Notes: generated by a model from the letters alone, not told the origin. A stretch of DNA of 64,000 bases from Candidatus Gastranaerophilales bacterium (GCA_944325145.1 CALYDL010000006.1:1-64000); one strand, 5' to 3'. Numbered from the stretch's first letter, positions 36,063-45,135 are shown. A program made the numbers and translations.

Positions 36063-36482
36063 TTATTTTGAAAGCTTATTTAAAATTTCATCAAAACTTT
36101 CAATTGGTTTTAGCTTATACCCGCATTCAGGGGCTAAAATTCCCCCCATTTTAAAAATTTCTTCCATCGGGTAGTTTCTGCAAATAGGCGGCCTAAAAAA
36201 ATGAATTTTGCATTTTCTTGTAATTGGGTCTAAATGTTTACATTTGAATAAAAGCCCAAGTTCATCACTTCCGATTAATTCTAAGCCTCTATAAAAAGAA
36301 TGGAAAAATTTTAGGCGCCTAAATTCTTCTTCACTTTTTATGAAGCCTTTTTTGCCGTGGTTAACATATATATTTTCGCAGCACTTGCCGCACCCTTTGC
36401 AAGAACCAAACCTATAATATTTTTTCTTTAAAATTTTAAGGTAGAAAAACTTTTTAATTGAATTGTAAACTTTTTGAAACAA
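36063..36482 (-). CDS. YkgJ family cysteine cluster protein
   Basis: This 139-residue protein is rich in ordered cysteines: CKGCGKCCENIYV near residue 25, FKCKHLD, CKIHFFRPPICRNYP, and APECGY. The pattern is that of the YkgJ/UPF0153 family, thought to bind zinc or an iron-sulphur cluster, with unknown function. It begins with a basic segment. It lies between the his genes and a small hypothetical gene, all on the minus strand, and has no obvious functional tie to them. Confidence 0.82.
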   Translation of the reverse strand: MFQKVYNSIKKFFYLKILKKKYYRFGSCKGCGKCCENIYVNHGKKGFIKSEEEFRRLKFFHSFYRGLELIGSDELGLLFKCKHLDPITRKCKIHFFRPPICRNYPMEEIFKMGGILAPECGYKLKPIESFDEILNKLSK

Positions 36483-36494
36483 AGGAATTTACCT

Positions 36495-36857
36495 TTACAT
36501 GAAATTTTCATAATCATCGCCATAAATATCTGCTAAAAGTTCTTTTGATTCAAGAAGTTTTTTTGCGGCGAATTCTTTATCTTGGTTAATTTTTTCTTCA
36601 ATTTCAATGGCAGCTAAAATGTCTTCTTCTGTTACTCTGTCAATCTCATAAAGCGCCATTTTTGTAAATTTTTTAACATCTTCAAGCCTGTTATATTCTT
36701 TTATGGCATCTTCCAAAACTTTTATTTGTTCATATGTAACAGAACGGCTTGGTTCTTTTTTAATGTCGGGGAAGGTCATAAAATTGCTTGTCTTATAATC
36801 TGACAAGGGCGCTTTTTTATCTTTTTTCTTTAAAAACGAAGTAAGATATTTATGCAT
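36495..36857 (-). CDS. hypothetical 120-residue protein
   Basis: No family recognised. The protein is charged and mostly helical by eye, with a basic start (TSFLKKKDKKAPLSDY) and an acidic second half (EEDILAAIEIEEKINQDKE). No membrane helix or signal peptide is seen. It lies 12 bases upstream of the YkgJ gene and probably shares its transcript. It is divergent from gpmI, with about 60 bases between starts. Confidence 0.65.
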   Translation of the reverse strand: MHKYLTSFLKKKDKKAPLSDYKTSNFMTFPDIKKEPSRSVTYEQIKVLEDAIKEYNRLEDVKKFTKMALYEIDRVTEEDILAAIEIEEKINQDKEFAAKKLLESKELLADIYGDDYENFM

Positions 36858-36921
36858 AAAAACATTCTACCATTTTTATGGTATATTTTCAAAAGAAAAT
36901 AATTTTATTTAGGAGTAAATT

Positions 36922-38439
36922 ATGTCTAATAGAGTTTTACTTTGTATTTTAGATGGTTGGGGAATTTCAGGCGATACAAAATATAATGCTGTTTATAGCG
37001 CAAACACCCCAAACTACGATAACTTTATGAAAAATATGTCACATACGACAATCCATGCCGATGGCTTAAATGTTGGGCTTCCTGAAGGGCAAATGGGAAA
37101 TTCGGAAGTGGGCCATTTGAATATTGGTGCAGGAAGAATTGTTTATCAGGAATTAACAAGAATAAATAAAGCAATAGCTGAAGGTGATTTCTTTAAAAAT
37201 GAAGAATTTTTAAACGCAATTAATCACGTTAAGAAAAATAATTCATCTCTTCATATTTATGGCCTTGTTTCATCAGGCGGCGTGCATTCTGCCATGAACC
37301 ACTTGGAAGCTTTAATTAAAATGGCTGCAGATAACGGATTAAAAAATGTTTATGTGCACGCCTTTTTAGATGGCAGAGATACTCCCCCTGAATCTGCCGA
37401 AACATTTTTGGCTGAAGTTGAAGAAACTCTTAAAAAATATAATCTTCCAAAAATTGCAAGTATAATTGGCAGATATTGGGCAATGGACAGAGATAAAAGG
37501 TGGGATAGAATTGAAAAAGCTTATAATTGCTTAGTTTTAGGCGAAGGCAACAAGGCAAACAGTTCAAAAGAAGCTATTTTAAATTCTTATAAAAACGGCA
37601 AAACCGATGAATTCGTTGAACCTGTTAATATTGGCGGCAAAAGAATTTCTGATAATGATGCGGTTATCTTCTTCAATTACCGCCCTGATAGAGCAAGAGA
37701 AATTACAAGAGCAATTGCATTTAAAGATTTTGATGGCTTTAACCGTAAAAAAGTTTTGAATAACTTATATTACGTTTGTATGACCCAATATGATGAAACA
37801 TTTGGGCTTCCTGTTGCGTTTAAACCTCAAAAATTGGTTAACATTTTAGGCGAAGTTTTAGATGCAAACAATATTAAACAATTCAGAACAGCAGAAACAG
37901 AAAAATATGCCCACATTACATTCTTCTTTAATGGCGGCGCTGAAGAACCAAATAAGCTTGAAACAAGAAAATTGGTGGCATCTCCAAAAGTTGCAACTTA
38001 TGACCTTAAGCCTGAAATGAGCGCTTATGAAGTTTGCGATAATGTGCTTGAAGCTCTTGATAACAAAGATTACGGTTTTATTTTGGTTAACTTTGCAAAC
38101 CCTGATATGGTTGGCCACACAGGCGTTATGGAAGCAGCTGTTAAAGCATGCTCCGCTGTTGATGAATGTGTTGGTAAAATTGCTGAAAAAGCGCTTAAAA
38201 ACGGCGTTAAAATGATTATAACGGCAGACCACGGCAATGCAGAATGGATGTTTAACGAACAAACAAATGCGCCGCAAACAGCGCACACAACAAATATAGT
38301 TCCTTTTATTATTGTTGATAATAATAAATACAACTTAAAAGAAACAGGAGCACTTTGTGACATTGCACCAACCATTTTAGATTTAATGGGAATAAAACAA
38401 CCATCTGAAATGACAGGACACTCAATGATTAAGCATTAA
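36922..38439 (+). CDS. gpmI: 2,3-bisphosphoglycerate-independent phosphoglycerate mutase
   Basis: Interconverts 3- and 2-phosphoglycerate in glycolysis with two Mn ions. The 505-residue protein has LCILDGWGIS at the start, MGNSEVGHLNIGAGR with the phosphoserine nucleophile, HAFLDGRDTPP, GRYWAMDRDKRW, NYRPDRAREITRA and TADHGNAEWM. Length and motifs are complete. AGGAG lies before the ATG and a strong terminator follows, so it is monocistronic. Confidence 0.96.
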   Translation: MSNRVLLCILDGWGISGDTKYNAVYSANTPNYDNFMKNMSHTTIHADGLNVGLPEGQMGNSEVGHLNIGAGRIVYQELTRINKAIAEGDFFKNEEFLNAINHVKKNNSSLHIYGLVSSGGVHSAMNHLEALIKMAADNGLKNVYVHAFLDGRDTPPESAETFLAEVEETLKKYNLPKIASIIGRYWAMDRDKRWDRIEKAYNCLVLGEGNKANSSKEAILNSYKNGKTDEFVEPVNIGGKRISDNDAVIFFNYRPDRAREITRAIAFKDFDGFNRKKVLNNLYYVCMTQYDETFGLPVAFKPQKLVNILGEVLDANNIKQFRTAETEKYAHITFFFNGGAEEPNKLETRKLVASPKVATYDLKPEMSAYEVCDNVLEALDNKDYGFILVNFANPDMVGHTGVMEAAVKACSAVDECVGKIAEKALKNGVKMIITADHGNAEWMFNEQTNAPQTAHTTNIVPFIIVDNNKYNLKETGALCDIAPTILDLMGIKQPSEMTGHSMIKH

Positions 38440-38467
38440 TTTTTTCCATAAATTGTAAAACTATATC

Positions 38468-38505
38468 AAAACAGCCCTTTTATAAGATTTAGGGGCTGTT
38501 TTTTT
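38468..38505 (+). terminator. intrinsic terminator of gpmI
   Basis: ACAGCCC (38471-38477) pairs with GGGCTGT (38493-38499), followed by a run of T. Confidence 0.8.
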
Positions 38506-38590
38506 AATAAGTTTACAAAATTGCCTAACATTATAAATTTATATAAAATTATTAAATAACATTTTGCATTAACAACAGAAAGGGTATTTT

Positions 38591-39649
38591 ATGAAGATTG
38601 CGGCCGTTCAAAGACCATTTTTTAGTTATCCTGAAAGTTATGCGCCCTTAAACAAAAAAAATTCAATGTCCGTGCCAAAGTTTCAAGGCGCGGATATTTT
38701 TTGTTTTAAAGGCAATCAAAAACAAAATTCAAGTATTATTCCATCTTCAAACCCGACAGATTTAGAAGTTAATATTGAAGAAAAAACAGGAATTGTTCCG
38801 ACAGAAACAACCGTTAAAAAATTTAAAAACGGTGAAACTTATGTAAACATTGCAGGCGACATCAGGGGAAAGGATGTTTATTTAATGCCTGCAACAGGAA
38901 AGAATGTAAACGATAATTTAATGGAAACCTACCTAAAGGCGGACGCCGCTAAAAGAGCGGGTGCTGATAGAGTAATTGCAATAATGCCAAATTTTGATTA
39001 CGCACGCCAAGAAAAAAGAACAGAAAAAGGCGAACCTATTGCAGCAAGATTAAATATGGATTTATTGAAAACATCAGGTGTAGATGAAATAATAACAACA
39101 GATTTGCACACCCCGGCACTTGAAGGGTTTGCTTCAAATGATATGAAGGTGGTTCACCTTGAATCTACGCAGTTAATGGCAGATTACATTAAATCAAAAG
39201 AAATTCCTGATTTGGTTGTTGTTAGCCCTGATTTAGGCGGCACAAAGAGGGCGGATAAATTGGCAAAAGCGCTTGAATGCGAAAGGGCTGTTGTGTATAA
39301 AAGCAGAAAAGCCCACAATCAAGCAACGGCAGAAGATTTGATTGGTGATGTTGAAGGCAAAAACTGTGTCTTAATTGATGATATTATAGATACGGCAGGT
39401 ACAATTGCTGAAGCTTCAAAACTTTTAAAGAAAAAAGGCGCTAAAGATATTTATGTTTGCGCTGCCCATGGGCTTTTTAACGGCGATGCCATGAAAAAAT
39501 TAAGCGATGCGCCGATTAAGGAAGTTGTTGTAACAAACAGTGTTCCTATGAAAGCAGATTCAATAGATAAAATAAAACAGGTTGACCTGTCTTTAGCAAT
39601 AGCCGGTGCAATGAAAGAAATTTCACCTGATTTAAGAGATAATAATTAA
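38591..39649 (+). CDS. prs: ribose-phosphate pyrophosphokinase with tag-like N-terminal extension
   Basis: Makes PRPP from ribose 5-phosphate and ATP for nucleotide, His and Trp synthesis. The core has YLMPATGKNVNDNLMETY, FDYARQEKRTEKGEPIAA, TTDLHTP, and the PRPP loop VLIDDIIDTAGT. At 352 residues it is about 35-40 longer than usual. The extra part is at the N-terminus and includes VPKFQGADIFCFKG, similar to the FxG-bearing starts of unrelated proteins in this window. The start ATG 38591 follows AAAGGG. Enzyme sure; role of the extension unknown. Confidence 0.93.
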   Translation: MKIAAVQRPFFSYPESYAPLNKKNSMSVPKFQGADIFCFKGNQKQNSSIIPSSNPTDLEVNIEEKTGIVPTETTVKKFKNGETYVNIAGDIRGKDVYLMPATGKNVNDNLMETYLKADAAKRAGADRVIAIMPNFDYARQEKRTEKGEPIAARLNMDLLKTSGVDEIITTDLHTPALEGFASNDMKVVHLESTQLMADYIKSKEIPDLVVVSPDLGGTKRADKLAKALECERAVVYKSRKAHNQATAEDLIGDVEGKNCVLIDDIIDTAGTIAEASKLLKKKGAKDIYVCAAHGLFNGDAMKKLSDAPIKEVVVTNSVPMKADSIDKIKQVDLSLAIAGAMKEISPDLRDNN

Positions 39650-39655
39650 CTAAAT

Positions 39656-39690
39656 AAAAAGGGCTTATGATTTGAATTTAAGCCCCTTTT
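39656..39690. terminator. intrinsic terminator between convergent genes
   Basis: AAAAGGGCTT (39657-39666) with AAGCCCCTTTT (39680-39690), one bulged C. A-rich on one side and T-rich on the other, and it overlaps the stop of the minus-strand helicase gene. Confidence 0.65.
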
Positions 39691-42600
39691 AATTTTGATT
39701 TTGCAGTTTGCAAATTAATTTATAATTACACTTTTCACAGTTGTCTTTGTTTTTTATTGGTTCAAAATTAAGGCTTTTTATATTTTTTACTGTATTTCTC
39801 ACGGTTTCTTTTATTTCTTCATTTTTTGTTATGTCATCCGTTGGTTTTGATGCAGCAAAATTTTCTTCAACAAAAACCAAGGCAGTTTCAATAACTTTTG
39901 AATTTGGGTTTAATTCTTCATATAAAAATTTATAAAACCTTAACTGGTTATAATATTTTGTGCCTTCTTTTGCTTTTTTAAAACTCCCTGTTTTAAAATC
40001 TGTTATATAAATATTGCCTTTACTATCTTTTGAAATTCTGTCTGCAAAACCTTTTAAAATGGTTCCTTCAAAATCAAGCTCCATTTTATATTCTGTTTTT
40101 AAAATATTTTTTGGGTTTGCTTCAATTAATTTTAAGAAAATATTATTAATGGCTTTAATTCCCCTTTTTTCATATTCTTCTCTTTTTTCAGGGGTTGTAA
40201 ATTCCATATCGTTTATTTTTTCTCTAAATTTATTAATCATATCATCGGTTTTGCCCCAAAAACCGTTTTTAATAGCGCTTTTTGTCATAAAATCTATTGC
40301 AAAGTGCATTGAAGAACCATATGATAAAATATCTTTGTCTTCAACATAAACAGGCACTTTTAAAATATTTGAATAAAAATATGACAACGGGCATTTTATA
40401 TATTCATTTAAGCTTGATTGGCTTAGAACAATTTCATTAATTCTATCTTCAATTTCTTTTTTATAAGAATTTTCGCTAAATTCTACGGTTAAATTTTTAA
40501 TTGTTTCATTAATTTTAGAATCTAAGTCAATTTCATAAAATTTTTGTTCAACATAGATGTTTGCATTTGGGAATATATTTGCAATATATTTTGTAGCAGT
40601 TTGGGTGTTTCCGTTTGAGGCATTTGAATAGCTTAAATAAAGCCCGAATTTTGCCCTTGTAATTCCCACAAACAAAAGCCTTAAGTTTTCTGCATCTTTG
40701 TTTTCTTCTTTGTCTTGAGAAAATAAAGATTTTTTAACAGGAATTTGAAGTTTGTCGTTTCCTGCCGTTGCACCTTCAAAATTTTTGGTTGTTAAGTTTG
40801 GAATAAAAACATATTCAAACTCTCTGCCTTTAGAGCCATGGAAAGTTACAAGCTGAATTGCTTCTTTTTTATATTCATCCTTTTTAAGTTTAATTCCAAT
40901 TCCTTGTTTAATATATGTATCAAGATGATTTATAAATTCATTCAAGCTTACATTTGGATGAAGAATTAAATATGATTTTGCTTCATCAATTAATCTTTGA
41001 ATTGCCTGTATATTTTCAAATTTTGTTTCATCCTCAAGGTTTGAAAAATATTTTAAAATGCCTGTTTTAGTTAAAACTTCATATAAAAAAGGCATTAAGG
41101 GTAAATATGATTTTCTTAGTTTTAATTCATTATACGTTTTAAGAAAATTTTGAACTTCAATTGAATTTTTAAATTTTTCATTGTTTTCATCTTTTAAAAT
41201 TTCATACCAGTTCTTAGCTGTTTTTCTTTGTTTATATAAAAGTTCAGCTATAATTTCATCATCAAATCTAAAAGGCGCATTTGTTAAAAGCGCAAAAAGT
41301 TTATCTTGCTCTAAATAAACATTTTCTAAAATTTTTAAGTATGAATAAAAAATTATAAAAGAAGGAATTAAAAGTGCATCTTTGGCCCTTGATAAAACAA
41401 AAGGAATGTTTTTTTGCCCTAAAAGCCTTCCATATTCTTCAAGTTTGTCGTTTTTCTTGCAAATTATTGAAATTTCGCTTAGTTTCGCGCCTTTTTTAAT
41501 TAATTTTTCAATTTCTTCAATAATAAAATTGTCTTCTTGAACCGTTTCTTGAAAAACGTTTAATTTAATTTTTTCTTCTTTTTTAATAACTTCTTCATTT
41601 TTAGCAATTAATTTTTTATCAATCGGTTCATTATTGTGGCTTTTTAACCTGAATTTATCTTCACTTATTAAAAGGTCTGAAAAATCAAGAATTGTTTGGG
41701 TTGAGCGCCTGTTTTCATTTAACGAAATAACGCTTGTATTTGGAAATTTTTCCAAAAAATCGGCTAAATTGCTGCTTCTTGCTCCTTGAAAGGAATAAAT
41801 TATTTGATCATCATCCCCAACAACAAAAATATTTTCTTTTTTTGTTCCTCTTAAAATGTTGAATATAAGCTCGTTTTGAATTTTGCTTGTGTCTTGATAT
41901 TCATCAACCAAAACGTATTCAACGCCTTTTAGTGCTCTGAATAAAAAGTCGTCGTCCGTTTCAAATTTTTCTACGACAAGATTAACCATATCGGCAAAAT
42001 CTATTAAATTGTTTTCATTTAATTTTCTTTTGTAAATTTCAAAAATTGAATAAAGTTCAGATGCCTTGCCTATTTTCTTTTCCAGTGTTTCAATATCGTT
42101 TAATATTTTTTTTGTAACTTTGTTTTTTTCTTCTCTTTCTTTTTTTTCTAAATATAAATTTCTTAGTTTTTCGCCCCAGTTTTCATCATATTTTAAATTG
42201 TCAAAATATTCTTCTTTTGTGGTTCTTTCCCTTTTTAAAACCTCAATTGAATCTAAAATGTTTCCAATGTAATAATATTTATTGCCCCATTTATCTTTTA
42301 GGAAGTTAATTCCTTCTTTTTGGTCAAATTCATCAATGCATTCTTTTAAAATCGCCTGTTTTGTAACATCATCCGCCATTTGGATGTTATCTGAAAAATC
42401 AAATTCTTCGGGGAATCTTTTAATAATATCAATGCAAAAACTGTGGTAAGTTGAAACATTAACCCCGCTTGCTTCAGGGCCTATTTTGTTTATAAACCTT
42501 GCTTGCATTTCAGATGTTGCAGCGTCTGAAAAAGTTAAACACAAAATGGCTTCAGGCTTAATTCCAAGCCCAAGCATTTTTTCAACCCTTTTTGTAAGAG

Positions 42601-42712
42601 TGTAAGTTTTGCCTGTGCCGGGGCCTGCCAAAAGCATAACAGCGCCATCGATTTTATCGATGGCAAGCTGCTGTTTATAATTAGGTTTAAAATTTTCTTT
42701 TGTTTGCTGCAC
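39689..42712 (-). CDS. UvrD/AddA-type helicase with PD-(D/E)XK nuclease and AddB-like Fe-S cysteines
   Basis: A 1007-residue single protein with an SF1 helicase and a C-terminal nuclease, likely for repair of double-strand ends. Walker A is AGPGTGKT at residues 29-36, motif II VLVDEYQDT near 268, and motif VI region RLLFVGITRAK follows later. The nuclease has YGSSMHFAIDF, FADRISKD, TDFKTGS and YNQLRFY. Four Cys (IKCPLSYF near residue 773, then C-x2-C-x5-C in CEKCNYKLIC at the end) match the Fe-S staple of AddB and related nucleases. The start is GTG at 42712, overlapping the yebC stop. It could be a one-chain relative of AddAB or RecB. Confidence 0.85.
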   Translation of the reverse strand: MQQTKENFKPNYKQQLAIDKIDGAVMLLAGPGTGKTYTLTKRVEKMLGLGIKPEAILCLTFSDAATSEMQARFINKIGPEASGVNVSTYHSFCIDIIKRFPEEFDFSDNIQMADDVTKQAILKECIDEFDQKEGINFLKDKWGNKYYYIGNILDSIEVLKRERTTKEEYFDNLKYDENWGEKLRNLYLEKKEREEKNKVTKKILNDIETLEKKIGKASELYSIFEIYKRKLNENNLIDFADMVNLVVEKFETDDDFLFRALKGVEYVLVDEYQDTSKIQNELIFNILRGTKKENIFVVGDDDQIIYSFQGARSSNLADFLEKFPNTSVISLNENRRSTQTILDFSDLLISEDKFRLKSHNNEPIDKKLIAKNEEVIKKEEKIKLNVFQETVQEDNFIIEEIEKLIKKGAKLSEISIICKKNDKLEEYGRLLGQKNIPFVLSRAKDALLIPSFIIFYSYLKILENVYLEQDKLFALLTNAPFRFDDEIIAELLYKQRKTAKNWYEILKDENNEKFKNSIEVQNFLKTYNELKLRKSYLPLMPFLYEVLTKTGILKYFSNLEDETKFENIQAIQRLIDEAKSYLILHPNVSLNEFINHLDTYIKQGIGIKLKKDEYKKEAIQLVTFHGSKGREFEYVFIPNLTTKNFEGATAGNDKLQIPVKKSLFSQDKEENKDAENLRLLFVGITRAKFGLYLSYSNASNGNTQTATKYIANIFPNANIYVEQKFYEIDLDSKINETIKNLTVEFSENSYKKEIEDRINEIVLSQSSLNEYIKCPLSYFYSNILKVPVYVEDKDILSYGSSMHFAIDFMTKSAIKNGFWGKTDDMINKFREKINDMEFTTPEKREEYEKRGIKAINNIFLKLIEANPKNILKTEYKMELDFEGTILKGFADRISKDSKGNIYITDFKTGSFKKAKEGTKYYNQLRFYKFLYEELNPNSKVIETALVFVEENFAASKPTDDITKNEEIKETVRNTVKNIKSLNFEPIKNKDNCEKCNYKLICKLQNQN

Positions 42713-43497
42713 TAGATGTTCACTTTTTCCATTATTTCATCAGGTATATCAAAATTTGAATAAACGTTTTGAACATCATCATGTTCTTCCAATTTTTCCA
42801 TTAAAAGAAGAACTTTTCTTGCGGTTTCAGGGTCAGCAATTTCTGTTGAATTAGATGGAATTCTTGTGTTTTCCGCTGTTTTTGCCTTAAAGCCAAGCTT
42901 TTCTAAGCCTTCTGTTGTTGATTGAAGATTTTCTGTTGTTGTAACAACTTTAATTTCATCATCTTCTTCATAAACATCTTTTGGTTCAAATTCAAGGCTT
43001 GCTTCTAGAATTTCATCGAGTTCAATAACTTTTGCCTTTTCTTTTTTATTTTCAGGTTCAATTACTTTATCAAAAGTAATAACGCCAACAGGTTCAAATA
43101 TCCAGCCAACACAGCCATCTGCCCCTAAGTTGCCGCCAAATTTTGTAAAATAACTTCTAATGTCGCCTGCGGTTCTGTTTCTGTTATCTGTTGCAGCTTC
43201 TATAAAAATAGCTGCACCGCCTGCAGAATAACCTTCATAAGTTAATTCTTCGTAATTATCGCCGCCAGAACCCCCTGCGCCTTTTTCAATTGCTCTTTTA
43301 ATGTTGTCATTAGGCAGGCCCCCTGCTTTTGCTTTATCAATAGCGGTTCTTAATCTAAAGTTTCCCTGAGGGTCCCCCCCGCCCATTTTTGCTGCAATAA
43401 TAATTTCTCTTGAAAATTTTGCAAAGTTTGCACCACGAAGTGCGTCTGTTTTTGCTTTTTTATGTTTAATGTTTGCCCATTTGGAATGTCCTGACAT
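42712..43497 (-). CDS. yebC: YebC/PmpR family protein (TACO1 type)
   Basis: The 261-residue protein begins SGHSKWANIKHKKAKTDALRG, the YebC signature, and has GGDPQGNFRLRTAIDKA, LTYEGYSAGG and a C-terminal EKLEEHDDVQNVYSNFD. YebC proteins act as transcription regulators or, as shown for some members, help ribosomes through difficult proline-rich sequence. Residues ~125-175 hold a charged insert (EPENKKEKAKVIELDEI) longer than usual. AAAGGA precedes the ATG. Co-transcribed with the helicase-nuclease. Confidence 0.93.
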   Translation of the reverse strand: MSGHSKWANIKHKKAKTDALRGANFAKFSREIIIAAKMGGGDPQGNFRLRTAIDKAKAGGLPNDNIKRAIEKGAGGSGGDNYEELTYEGYSAGGAAIFIEAATDNRNRTAGDIRSYFTKFGGNLGADGCVGWIFEPVGVITFDKVIEPENKKEKAKVIELDEILEASLEFEPKDVYEEDDEIKVVTTTENLQSTTEGLEKLGFKAKTAENTRIPSNSTEIADPETARKVLLLMEKLEEHDDVQNVYSNFDIPDEIMEKVNI

Positions 43498-43538
43498 ATA
43501 ATTCTTTCCTTTTTTACTTTTGATACTATAATTAAATC

Positions 43539-44051
43539 ATGGAAAAAAACAACGAGCAAGAAAAAAAACAGGCTAAAGTTCAAGAAAATGAACAAAAACA
43601 GCCCTTTATAGATAAAATTGAATTTGTAAGGGAATTAATTGCAGATTGCAGGTTTGATGATGCTTTTGAAATTTTAGGCAGAATGGAAGAAGAAGAGCCT
43701 GATAATTTCGAAGTAAACTATGAGCTTGCAAGGCTTCAGTATGAAATGGGCGATTATTACAGTGCAATTGCAAACTATGAAGTGGTTTTAGAAAACCACC
43801 AAAGCCCGATTATTTTTTACAACTTGGGTTGCGCCTATGAAGCAAACGATGAACCGGATAAAGCGGTTTCAGCGCACCTAAAAGCAATTACAATGAATGA
43901 AAATTTCCCTTATTCTTATAAAAAATTAGGAACTTTGTTTTTAGCAAGAGGCGACATTGAATCTGCAAAAGAATATTTTGAAGATTATATCAAGTTGGAT
44001 ATTGCGGAAGATGAAAAAGAAAGTGTAAAACTTATATTAAATAGAATATAA
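43539..44051 (+). CDS. tetratricopeptide repeat protein
   Basis: The 170-residue protein starts with a charged ~25-residue region and then has three to four TPR units (VNYELARLQYEMGDYYSAIA; FYNLGCAYEANDEPDKAV; YKKLGTLFLARGDIESAKE). TPR proteins mediate protein contacts, and no catalytic domain is present. A TATAAT box at 43527-43532 lies seven bases before the ATG and no Shine-Dalgarno is seen, so the messenger may be leaderless. It is divergent from yebC and followed at 12 bases by a glutaredoxin. Confidence 0.8.
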   Translation: MEKNNEQEKKQAKVQENEQKQPFIDKIEFVRELIADCRFDDAFEILGRMEEEEPDNFEVNYELARLQYEMGDYYSAIANYEVVLENHQSPIIFYNLGCAYEANDEPDKAVSAHLKAITMNENFPYSYKKLGTLFLARGDIESAKEYFEDYIKLDIAEDEKESVKLILNRI

Positions 44052-44063
44052 GGTGCATTTTTT

Positions 44064-44315
44064 ATGAATATTGAAATCTACACGCTTGATTATTGCCCTT
44101 TTTGTAAAAAAGCCAAAGCTTTTTTTGATGAAAAAAATATTCCGTATGTTGAATATAAACTAAATGGAGATGAAGACGAAGAATTTAGAAAACTTCAAAA
44201 AAAGTTCGATATAAAAAATGAAGTTACCGTTCCTCAAATTGTAATAAACGGCAAAAGAATAGGCGGTTATTCAGATTTAATGGCGCTTTATGAAGCGGGA
44301 AAATTGAAATTTTAA
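44064..44315 (+). CDS. grxC: glutaredoxin (GrxC-like)
   Basis: An 83-residue thioredoxin-fold protein with the redox motif CPFC in YTLDYCPFCKKAKAFF, the cis-Pro segment TVPQIVINGKRIGGYSDL, and standard glutaredoxin length. It would reduce disulphides with glutathione or a comparable thiol. It is likely cotranscribed with the TPR protein. Confidence 0.92.
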   Translation: MNIEIYTLDYCPFCKKAKAFFDEKNIPYVEYKLNGDEDEEFRKLQKKFDIKNEVTVPQIVINGKRIGGYSDLMALYEAGKLKF

Positions 44316-44401
44316 ATTTTGTAAACATTTTAAATAAAGTATTTAAGTTTTTCATTCTAAAATCCGTAAGAAATTATATAGATGAGATTTAAGGATGAAT
44401 T

Positions 44402-44557
44402 ATGCTGAAAAAAGCAATATTACCGACTTCAAATAACGCAAAAGATGTAATTATGATAATTCAAGGCGCAAAAAAACGCCGCATGATGGCTCATAGCGCA
44501 GTAAAAGCAGTTAACACGGAACTTGGAATAAAACCAAGTTTAGCAACCGTAAAATAA
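44402..44557 (+). CDS. 51-residue basic small protein
   Basis: A short frame with ATG at 44402 and stop TAA at 44555-44557. AAGGATG lies about eight bases upstream, a good site. The product is basic and largely helical by eye (VIMIIQGAKKRRMMAHSAV) with no membrane segment. No family recognised. It stands in a 346-base gap, followed by 70 bases with no clear content and then a terminator. It falls below usual length cut-offs. Confidence 0.6.
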   Translation: MLKKAILPTSNNAKDVIMIIQGAKKRRMMAHSAVKAVNTELGIKPSLATVK

Positions 44558-44627
44558 ATATACCCAAAAAGCGCATACCCCAAACGCTTTTAACAAACGA
44601 AAGAGAAAACTCAATCATACAAAATGG

Positions 44628-44664
44628 ATTCCCTGAACTTAAAACGTTTAGGGAATTTGTTTTA
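44628..44664. terminator. bidirectional terminator
   Basis: ATTCCCTGAAC (44628-44638) with GTTTAGGGAAT (44646-44656), then TTTGTTTT. It serves the small gene on the plus strand and abuts the stop of the FtsB-like gene on the other. Confidence 0.7.
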
Positions 44665-45135
44665 TGGAAGAATGAAATCAGGGTTATTTTCTTGGTTTTG
44701 GCGAATAACCTTATCTACAATGTTTTTTTCAATAAAATCTAAAAATTGTTCTTTTTTGGTTTTTGGTTTGTCCTCAGCATCAGGTGTATTAATTATAACC
44801 AAAACCTCGTTTTCGCCCGCCATTTTAAGGTTGTTTCTTGCAATAGATTCAACTCTGTTTGTTGAATTAAAATTATCAAGTTCGTTTTTTAATCTTTTAT
44901 TTTTTTGAAGTGCGGCTTCTTTCAGCTCCTGCGCTTTTATAATTTTTCCCCTGTAAACCACAATTTTTGAAATATTAAAAAGTGCGCTATATGCAACTTG
45001 AACAACACAAAGCAAAAGAATAATCGTCATAAAAGAAAGATAAACTTTGTTTTTTCTCATTTTCTTTTTTTGGATTGTTCTTGTTTTGTTTCTTAAATTA
45101 TCGCCTGTAATTGTATCTTGATTTTCAAGTGCCAT
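44662..45135 (-). CDS. FtsB/DivIC-like septum formation protein
   Basis: A 157-residue bitopic membrane protein: a basic N-terminal ~30 residues, one helix (VYLSFMTIILLLCVVQVAYSAL), then a coiled coil (KIIKAQELKEAALQKNKRLKNE) and the DivIC/FtsB-type ending IARNNLKMAGENEVLVII. Family members link FtsL and FtsQ in the division complex at the membrane. The C-terminus is extended by ~40 polar residues compared with E. coli FtsB. It is followed on the minus strand by dnaA 36 bases upstream. Fold and role likely. Confidence 0.78.
   Translation of the reverse strand: MALENQDTITGDNLRNKTRTIQKKKMRKNKVYLSFMTIILLLCVVQVAYSALFNISKIVVYRGKIIKAQELKEAALQKNKRLKNELDNFNSTNRVESIARNNLKMAGENEVLVIINTPDAEDKPKTKKEQFLDFIEKNIVDKVIRQNQENNPDFILP

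Noticed and set aside
43374-43380. G7 tract in yebC as a phase-variation site
   Set aside because: It encodes the conserved MGGGDPQGN motif of YebC, so it is explained by protein sequence, and yebC is not a typical phase-variable gene.
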